Assembly: GCA_015904055.1 (NCBI GenBank)
Contig: JABMDE010000165.1
Location: 1 to 12,310 of the forward strand
From: Nitrospira sp.
GTDB lineage: Bacteria; Nitrospirota; Nitrospiria; Nitrospirales; Nitrospiraceae
Direction of reading: 5' to 3'
Length of the DNA stretch: 12,310 nucleotides
Below are positions 6,938 to 12,310 of the stretch, one piece after another. Under the pieces are notes generated by a model. That model made no database searches. It saw nothing but the letters and a program-made list of their open reading frames with translations, and was not told the origin of the DNA. Position numbers and translations under genes: made by a program. The first letter of the stretch is position 1; each line of letters starts with the position of its first letter.

Positions 6938-8733
6938 GCGGACGACTCCACTCTGCCATGAGACAAGGCTCCGTGCGTGTGAGGCAACAGCGGTTGACGT
7001 GGCTCCTGACGATCGTCCCGATCGCCTGCCTCGCGGCAGAAGCCGCATCGGCGCAAGTCTTCCTCCCTCCCATCTCCGATCCGGAAGGCCGATCCTTCCA
7101 AGCACCGTCACTGCAAGATACACCACCCCCGCCTGCGCCGATGACACCGGCTGCTCCGACACTTCCGACGGACACACAAGAGCGCCTCCCCCCCGTCAAG
7201 GTCTTTGCACGGGAATTCCGATTCGAAGGCCAGACCATCGTGACCACCCAGGAGCTGCAAGCCCTGGCGGCTCCATACACAGGCCGCGAGGTCACGACGG
7301 AGGACCTCGAAAGCTTACGGACCGCGGTGACGTTGCATTACGTCCAGCGAGGCTACGTCACCTCTGGAGCCATCATTCCTGATCAAGCCGTGACAGATGG
7401 TCTGGTCCGAATCCAGATCATTGAAGGGGCGCTGGCGGAGATCCATGTTGATGGCGCGCGGTGGCTATGGCCGAGCTATTACCAACGCCGGATTGCGCTG
7501 GGCGCCGGCCCCCCGGTCAATATCTACACCCTGCAAGAGCGGCTCCAGCTGCTCCAGCAAGATCCGCGCGTGCAGCGCATCAATGCCGAACTCCGTCGGG
7601 GCATCGCACCGGGCCGCAATGAACTGAACGTGCGGGTGTCGGAGTCTCTGCCGTTCAAGGCCTGGGTGGAGTTCAGTAACCATCAATCGCCGGCAGTCCG
7701 GGCTGAACGCTGGCTGGCGACGATCGCGCACGAGAGTTTGACAGGGAACGGAGACCGATTCCAGTTTACATACGGGCAATCGATTCCCATGAACAACACG
7801 ACCGGTGTCTTGCCGATGATCAACGTCTCCTATGTGCTTCCGATCACCGCCTACGATACCAGCCTGGCTGTCGCCTACCGGCGCTCCGACTTCAACGTGG
7901 TCTCCGAGCCCTTCCGGGCACTGGGCATCGAAGGCCATACAGAAGTTTTTAGCATCATGCTGAAGCAGCCTGTCTATCGCACACTCAATCACGTGGTGAA
8001 TCTCGGGATCCAAGGCGAGTACTTGTACAACAAAAATATGCTGCTGGGCCAGTCGTTCGACTTCTTCGCCGGCTATCAGAACGGCGCCGCAAACGTTGCC
8101 GCATTGCGGTTTCTGCAAGATTGGACCTATCGAACGCAGGATTCCATCGTCGGCGTGCATTCGCGGTTCTCCATGGGGGCAGATGTGCTGGATGCGACGA
8201 TCAATTCCGGACCGGTCGCTGACAGCCGGTATTTTTCGTGGATCGGCCAGGTGCAGGGGTTACATCGATTCGACCAATATGCAGGGACGCAACTGCTGAG
8301 CCGTCTGGACTTACAGCTCACGAACGATCGCCTGTTCCCGCTCGAACAAATGCCGATCGGCGGGCGCTATAGCGTACGCGGCTATCGCGAAATCAGCCTG
8401 TTGCGGGATAATGCGTTTCTGTTCTCGCTTGAGCCGCGTCTGCCCCTGTCCCGTTGGATCTTCGGCGCCCGGGAGGATCTGATCCAAGTCGCCCCGTTCT
8501 TCGATTATGCGAGGGCCTGGTCTGCGAAGGGCCCGAATGAAGACCCCAAGAGTCTGATGAGCGTAGGAGTCGGGTTGCGGACCGCCTTCCTCCCCAAGAA
8601 CCAAGGCTACTTTGAAATCTATTGGGGTTATCGATTGAGAGGTTCGGACGCCAATGACCCGCCGTATATCACCACAGGGAACCTGCAGGACCATGGGGTC
8701 CATCTGCAGCTGGTTCTACAACCCTTCTTTTAA
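6934..8733 (+). CDS. FhaC/ShlB-family two-partner secretion outer-membrane transporter
   Basis: This is the TpsB partner (599 residues): an outer-membrane pore that recognises the TPS domain in the periplasm and threads the exoprotein to the surface. A signal peptide ends near AASAQ (residues about 15-40). A proline-rich linker (about 45-87) precedes two POTRA domains: a ShlB-type POTRA at about 88-166 (including LHYVQRGYVTSGAIIPDQ) and a second at about 167-240. The rest is a beta-barrel ending in aromatic VLQPFF, a typical terminal strand signal. The family hallmarks are present: VRGY (V481-Y484, the tip of the pore loop L6) and FFDYARAW (F523-D524) in a late strand. The start chosen is the ATG at 6934, which overlaps the upstream stop as ATGA and suggests translational coupling. 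An in-frame TTG at 6925 and ATG at 6958 are alternatives. Confidence 0.95.
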   Translation: MSGRLHSAMRQGSVRVRQQRLTWLLTIVPIACLAAEAASAQVFLPPISDPEGRSFQAPSLQDTPPPPAPMTPAAPTLPTDTQERLPPVKVFAREFRFEGQTIVTTQELQALAAPYTGREVTTEDLESLRTAVTLHYVQRGYVTSGAIIPDQAVTDGLVRIQIIEGALAEIHVDGARWLWPSYYQRRIALGAGPPVNIYTLQERLQLLQQDPRVQRINAELRRGIAPGRNELNVRVSESLPFKAWVEFSNHQSPAVRAERWLATIAHESLTGNGDRFQFTYGQSIPMNNTTGVLPMINVSYVLPITAYDTSLAVAYRRSDFNVVSEPFRALGIEGHTEVFSIMLKQPVYRTLNHVVNLGIQGEYLYNKNMLLGQSFDFFAGYQNGAANVAALRFLQDWTYRTQDSIVGVHSRFSMGADVLDATINSGPVADSRYFSWIGQVQGLHRFDQYAGTQLLSRLDLQLTNDRLFPLEQMPIGGRYSVRGYREISLLRDNAFLFSLEPRLPLSRWIFGAREDLIQVAPFFDYARAWSAKGPNEDPKSLMSVGVGLRTAFLPKNQGYFEIYWGYRLRGSDANDPPYITTGNLQDHGVHLQLVLQPFF

Positions 8734-8747
8734 CAAGGACGGAGAAG

Positions 8748-11135
8748 ATGGCCATGCATGACCGCCGCTCTCCCCAACCAGTTTCCCTGCGAACCAACAC
8801 CGGTGTCCTACACCGGCTTGGAGGATTTACCTCGATCGGCATCAGCCTGCTTGCGCTAGGGCTAGGAGGACTCCTTCCCGTTTTGTTACTGGCTCAGACT
8901 CCACCCCCTTCGCTCTCCGTCCCACACAGGTCGCTGCTAGACGCAGGTCTCGAGGCCTTCTCGCGCGGGGCGTTCGAGCACGCGTCAGAAATCTTGACGC
9001 AGGCAGCCCAAGCGGCCCACGACGCCGGACACACCGTAGAGGAAAGCGATGCTCGAGCTGCGCTTGCACGTGCCTATCTTGCGCTGGGATTCCATACCCG
9101 CGCCGCGCAAAACCTTGATCTGGCTGTGGCCCTTGCCCGAGAGGCACAAGACCTATCCCGTCAGACCGCTGCGATGGAATTGCTCGGCCAGGCCTATCTG
9201 GCGGGAGGACTGTCGGACGCCGCGTTGGAAACGCTTCAGCACGCCAGAGCGGTGGCGGGCGACGCCGGCGAGCCGATTCACGTAGCTTCGATCGTCCATT
9301 CGATCGGCGCTGTCCAGAGCGCGCTCAAACAAGACACAGAAGCCTTTGCTTCTTATATGGAAGCCAGGCGGCTGGCAGAATCAGCCCATGCAGACGCATT
9401 GATGACGACGGCGACGATTAACGGCGCCAAGGTTGCCGTGCGGATGGGCCGGTGGAAAGAAGCGCAGACGCTGTACGAGGATGGGCTGACGCAAGTCACC
9501 CGCCTGCCGAATTCGCACGACAAGGCCTATGATCTGATTTCCATCGGCTTGGGATTCGAAAGCCTGCACGCTCAGCTCCCGGAGACAGGCGGACGGTTGC
9601 GTATGCGCGCGGCGGCGGCGCTTGAAGAAGCCGGGACAATTGCCAAATCCATCGGTGATGCCCGCGCCGCGTCCTATGCCTTCGGATATCGAGGGCATCT
9701 CTACGAACAAGAACGGCGCACCGATGACGCTCTGCTGTTGAGTCGACTGGCCGTCGGCTTCGCCCAACAAGTGCATGCTCCTGAGTCGCTCTATCGATGG
9801 GAGTGGCAGACTGGGCGCATCCTCAAATCCCTGAACCAACTTGACCAGGCGCTCCCCGCGTATCAACGCGCGGCTGACCTCGTGCAGGCGTTGCGACCGG
9901 AAATGGCCGGCGGCGTGGCCGATCGAACATCGTCATTCAGGGAATCCAGCGGACGTCTGTTCTTTGAGCTGGCCGACGTGCTGCTGCACCGGGCCGATAG
10001 CACGACCTCTCGGGACGAAGCGCAGCCCTACCTCATCAAAGCCAGGGAAGCGGTAGAGCTCTTTAAAACCGCCGAACTTCGGGACTACTTCAGCGATGAC
10101 TGCGTGGACGCGTTTCAGACACGCCAGACAAAACTGGAAGACGTGTCCCGGCGAGCCGCCATCCTGTATCCGATCATCCTGCCTGACCGCACCGAGCTGC
10201 TGGTGAGCCTGCCCGACGGCATGCACCGGCTGACGGTTCGGGTGAGCCAGGAAGAGTTGACCAAGGAGATTCGCGCGTTTCGCACGGCCCTGCAAAAGGA
10301 AATGACGCGCGAATACTTACGCCGGGGCCAACTCCTGTATGATTGGCTGCTGCGGCCGCTCGAGCCGCTGTTTGCGCCATTGAACCTTGATACGCTCGTC
10401 GTCGTCCCCGACGGCCCGCTCCGCACGATTCCCTTCGCCGCACTGCACGACGGCAAGCATTTCGTCATCTCAAAATATGCGGTGGCGACCACGCCGGGCC
10501 TCAACCTGACAGACCCCAAACCGTTGGCACGGGACCGCATACACATTCTGTCCGCCGGCCTCTCGGAAGCCGTTCAAGGATTCCCGTCCCTGCCGAACGC
10601 GGACAAGGAGCTGGAGGCCATTGGCGCGATCTACACCTCACAACGCCTGCTGAACCGGGAATTCCGCGTACCGGCGCTTGAGCAGGCGATGAAAAAGGCG
10701 CCGGTAACGATCGTGCATATCGCGTCGCATGGCAAGTTCGAGCGGGACGTCAAAAACAGTTTCCTGCTGACGTTCGACGAAAAACTGACGATGGATCGGC
10801 TGAGTCAAATCGTGGGATCGTTCAAGTTCCGGGACCAACCACTCGAACTGCTCAGCCTCAGCGCGTGCCAGACTGCGGCAGGAGACGACCGGGCCGCACT
10901 GGGATTGGCTGGCGTGGCTATCAAAGCCGGCGCCCGTAGTGCCCTCGCGACCCTGTGGTTCGTGAACGATGAAGCCTCATCGGCCTTGGTCACGGAGTTC
11001 TACCGGCAATTGAAAAACCCCGCACTGTCCAAGGCTCAAGCCCTCCGGCAGGCTCAATTAACGTTGCTCGACAACCCGGAGTACCAACATCCGATTTTCT
11101 GGTCGCCTTTTCTCCTGCTGAATAACTGGCTCTAA
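8748..11135 (+). CDS. Exported TPR-CHAT domain protein (putative caspase-like cysteine peptidase)
   Basis: This 795-residue protein pairs tetratricopeptide repeats with a C-terminal CHAT domain, a clan-CD (caspase/HetF-related) peptidase fold. Residues about 27-48 are strongly hydrophobic and end at LLAQ, so it is a signal peptide or membrane anchor and the protein should face the periplasm. TPR-like helical pairs run from about 57 to 430. A helical AELRDYFSDDC segment (442-452), familiar from this family, follows. The CHAT domain covers about 500-795, with VVPDGPL (552-558), the catalytic histidine in HIASHG (H661), and the catalytic cysteine in SLSACQTA (C707). Both dyad residues are intact. 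It starts 14 bp after the transporter gene with AAGGACGGAG before the ATG; a second ATG six bases on is equally possible. Its target is unknown; the co-encoded exoprotein is the obvious candidate. Confidence 0.93.
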   Translation: MAMHDRRSPQPVSLRTNTGVLHRLGGFTSIGISLLALGLGGLLPVLLLAQTPPPSLSVPHRSLLDAGLEAFSRGAFEHASEILTQAAQAAHDAGHTVEESDARAALARAYLALGFHTRAAQNLDLAVALAREAQDLSRQTAAMELLGQAYLAGGLSDAALETLQHARAVAGDAGEPIHVASIVHSIGAVQSALKQDTEAFASYMEARRLAESAHADALMTTATINGAKVAVRMGRWKEAQTLYEDGLTQVTRLPNSHDKAYDLISIGLGFESLHAQLPETGGRLRMRAAAALEEAGTIAKSIGDARAASYAFGYRGHLYEQERRTDDALLLSRLAVGFAQQVHAPESLYRWEWQTGRILKSLNQLDQALPAYQRAADLVQALRPEMAGGVADRTSSFRESSGRLFFELADVLLHRADSTTSRDEAQPYLIKAREAVELFKTAELRDYFSDDCVDAFQTRQTKLEDVSRRAAILYPIILPDRTELLVSLPDGMHRLTVRVSQEELTKEIRAFRTALQKEMTREYLRRGQLLYDWLLRPLEPLFAPLNLDTLVVVPDGPLRTIPFAALHDGKHFVISKYAVATTPGLNLTDPKPLARDRIHILSAGLSEAVQGFPSLPNADKELEAIGAIYTSQRLLNREFRVPALEQAMKKAPVTIVHIASHGKFERDVKNSFLLTFDEKLTMDRLSQIVGSFKFRDQPLELLSLSACQTAAGDDRAALGLAGVAIKAGARSALATLWFVNDEASSALVTEFYRQLKNPALSKAQALRQAQLTLLDNPEYQHPIFWSPFLLLNNWL

Positions 11136-11343
11136 CCCGCATTATTCATGAGCACTTCTACTGCAACCGCCGATACGCCGCTACGACAAGCCGGCCGCGA
11201 GCTTCGCGCGGTCGGCGGGCAGGCTCGCCCCTCGCGATCTCGACATACTGTTTCAAGTATGCCTTGGTCTCTCGGGGCTCCGTGTGCCCGTCTCGCCTGG
11301 CGTCTTGCCGGTTTCGTCACGAACCGTCATGAATAATGCGGGC
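11135..11343. mobile_element. MITE-like palindromic element with 16-bp terminal inverted repeats
   Basis: CCCGCATTATTCATGA (11136-11151) is repeated as a perfect 16-bp inverted copy at 11327-11342. Just outside each end is a TA dinucleotide (11133-11134 and 11344-11345), which fits the TA duplication made by IS630/Tc1-mariner transposases. The interior has no plausible gene but strong secondary structure: a 10-bp stem with one G-T pair and a 7-nt loop at 11190-11216, a 6-bp stem at 11244-11261, and CGGTTTCGT/ACGAACCG at 11309-11326. A non-autonomous element or a dispersed repeat family fits best. A structured RNA is possible. Confidence 0.6.
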
Positions 11344-11409
11344 TAATAGGGTACACTAGCCCGCCACGGTAAACAGTCGAGACGGACTCGCGTCTGGGCA
11401 TTGCCCACC

Positions 11410-12310
11410 ATGCAAAGCATTCTGAAGAATCCATACCTACCGCTCGCGACGAGCATCGTCACCGGCCTTCTGTGCGGCCTCGTCATTCTCGGCGTGCGCA
11501 GCACCGGCCAGCTCCAGCACCTTGAACTCAGTTTGTACGACTGGCTCCTCCGTTCGCGGCCGGTCGCGGCGGCGGGTGAGTCGCGGATCACCTACATCAC
11601 GATCTCCGAGGAAGACATTCGCCGGCAAGGCCGGTGGCCGATCTCGGACGAGACCCTTACACTCGCACTACGGCTCCTGCTCGATTTCAAACCGCGAGCC
11701 GTTGGAGTAGACCTGTACCGTGACATCGATGTTCCACCAGGACAGAAGGAACTCGCCGCGCTCCTGCCACAGGATCCCCGGATCATCATGATTTCTCAGC
11801 TCGGCGGGGGCGGGATCGCCCGCATCCCTCCCCCACTGGTGCTGGATGGAAGCGACCAGGTTGGATTCAACGATCTCCTCGTGGATGCCGATGGGATCAC
11901 CCGGCGGGCGCTGCTCTTTCAAGATGACGGGTACAGTGTCGCCTACGCGTTTCCTCTAAGGCTCGCTCTCCTGTACTTGGGAGTAGATGGGATCGTCCCA
12001 ACGCAGGATCCACAAGAGCCGGAGTGGATTCGATTGGGTCCGACCACGTTGAAGCCGTTTACCACCTCGGATGGAGGCTATGTCAATGCGGATGAGGGCG
12101 GATACCAGATCCTTCTGGATTTCGGCGCGACAGCCAAACCGTTACACGCCTTTTCGTTAACCGACCTGCTGGCCGGACAGATTGAAGCCCGTTATCTCAC
12201 GGGTCGGGTTGTCCTGATTGGAGTGACGGCCGAAAGCGTGCCGGATGTGTTTCAGATCCCGCTTCCGTATGGGTTTTACAGCAGCAACCAGTTCCCGGGA
12301 GTCTTCATCC
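11410..12310 (+). CDS. CHASE2-domain membrane sensor protein (3' truncated by window edge)
   Basis: An open frame runs from the ATG at 11410 off the end of the window (300 codons seen). A hydrophobic segment at residues 12-29 is an N-terminal membrane anchor. After it comes a CHASE2 extracytoplasmic sensory domain: LELSLYDWLLRSRP (38-51), ITYITISEEDIRRQGRWP (60-77), FKPRAVGVDLYRD (93-105), VGFNDLLVDADGITRR (151-166) and GRVVLIGVTAESVPD (265-279) are the usual landmarks in order. CHASE2 is normally followed by membrane helices and an output domain (adenylate/guanylate cyclase, Ser/Thr kinase, histidine kinase or GGDEF), all beyond the window. The start lacks a clear Shine-Dalgarno; in-frame TTG 11401 is an alternative, and a TAG at 11347 limits extension. 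The gene follows the CHAT gene and the MITE-like element on the same strand. Confidence 0.9.
   Translation, partial: MQSILKNPYLPLATSIVTGLLCGLVILGVRSTGQLQHLELSLYDWLLRSRPVAAAGESRITYITISEEDIRRQGRWPISDETLTLALRLLLDFKPRAVGVDLYRDIDVPPGQKELAALLPQDPRIIMISQLGGGGIARIPPPLVLDGSDQVGFNDLLVDADGITRRALLFQDDGYSVAYAFPLRLALLYLGVDGIVPTQDPQEPEWIRLGPTTLKPFTTSDGGYVNADEGGYQILLDFGATAKPLHAFSLTDLLAGQIEARYLTGRVVLIGVTAESVPDVFQIPLPYGFYSSNQFPGVFI

Noticed and set aside
7465..8160. 231-codon minus-strand frame inside the transporter gene
   Set aside because: It lies wholly antisense to a well-supported POTRA/barrel gene. Long antisense frames are common at this GC content, and the translation shows no recognisable domain.
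11148..11336. 62-codon frame within the MITE-like element
   Set aside because: It is bounded by the inverted repeats, built from hairpin sequence, and has no Shine-Dalgarno or protein-like features.
11328..11357. Possible promoter for the CHASE2 gene at the right end of the element (TACACT at 11352-11357)
   Set aside because: The -10-like box has no acceptable -35 at 16-18 bp, so the claim cannot be supported.

Overview
The window reads as chromosome of an environmental Gram-negative bacterium. Two-partner secretion (TPS), CHAT and CHASE2 proteins occur together, and the TPS domain is of the kind seen in cyanobacteria and Nitrospirota. GC content is moderately high. My best guess is a Nitrospira-like organism. 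This is inferred from protein style; there is no rRNA or other marker gene here.

Layout. Positions 1-378 hold the C-terminal half of an alpha/beta hydrolase (+). It converges on a class-II cAMP phosphodiesterase-like metallo-hydrolase on the minus strand (535-1323). A long non-coding region follows (1324-2030), holding a tandem 9-bp repeat inside a short inverted repeat. Next is a secreted, cysteine-containing protein of unknown function (2031-3572), more A/T-rich than its neighbours. After a 176-bp leader with a strong hairpin comes the main cluster, all on the plus strand: a 1062-residue TPS exoprotein with a beta-helix repeat body (3749-6937), its FhaC/ShlB-type outer-membrane transporter (6934-8733, ATGA overlap), an exported TPR-CHAT putative cysteine peptidase (8748-11135, 14-nt gap), and the sensory half of a CHASE2 membrane protein that runs off the end (11410-12310). 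Between the last two lies a 209-bp MITE-like element with 16-bp inverted ends and a possible TA duplication. It sits exactly on the CHAT stop codon and appears to have split what was a compact operon.

How the genes may work together (inference). The exoprotein is exported by Sec, moved across the outer membrane by the FhaC-like pore, and possibly kept on the surface by a C-terminal cysteine pair. The CHAT protein, predicted to be periplasmic or membrane-tethered, is well placed to cut or control it. The CHASE2 protein would sense an extracytoplasmic signal. Its output domain is beyond the window; if it is an adenylate cyclase, the upstream phosphodiesterase would be the opposing enzyme.
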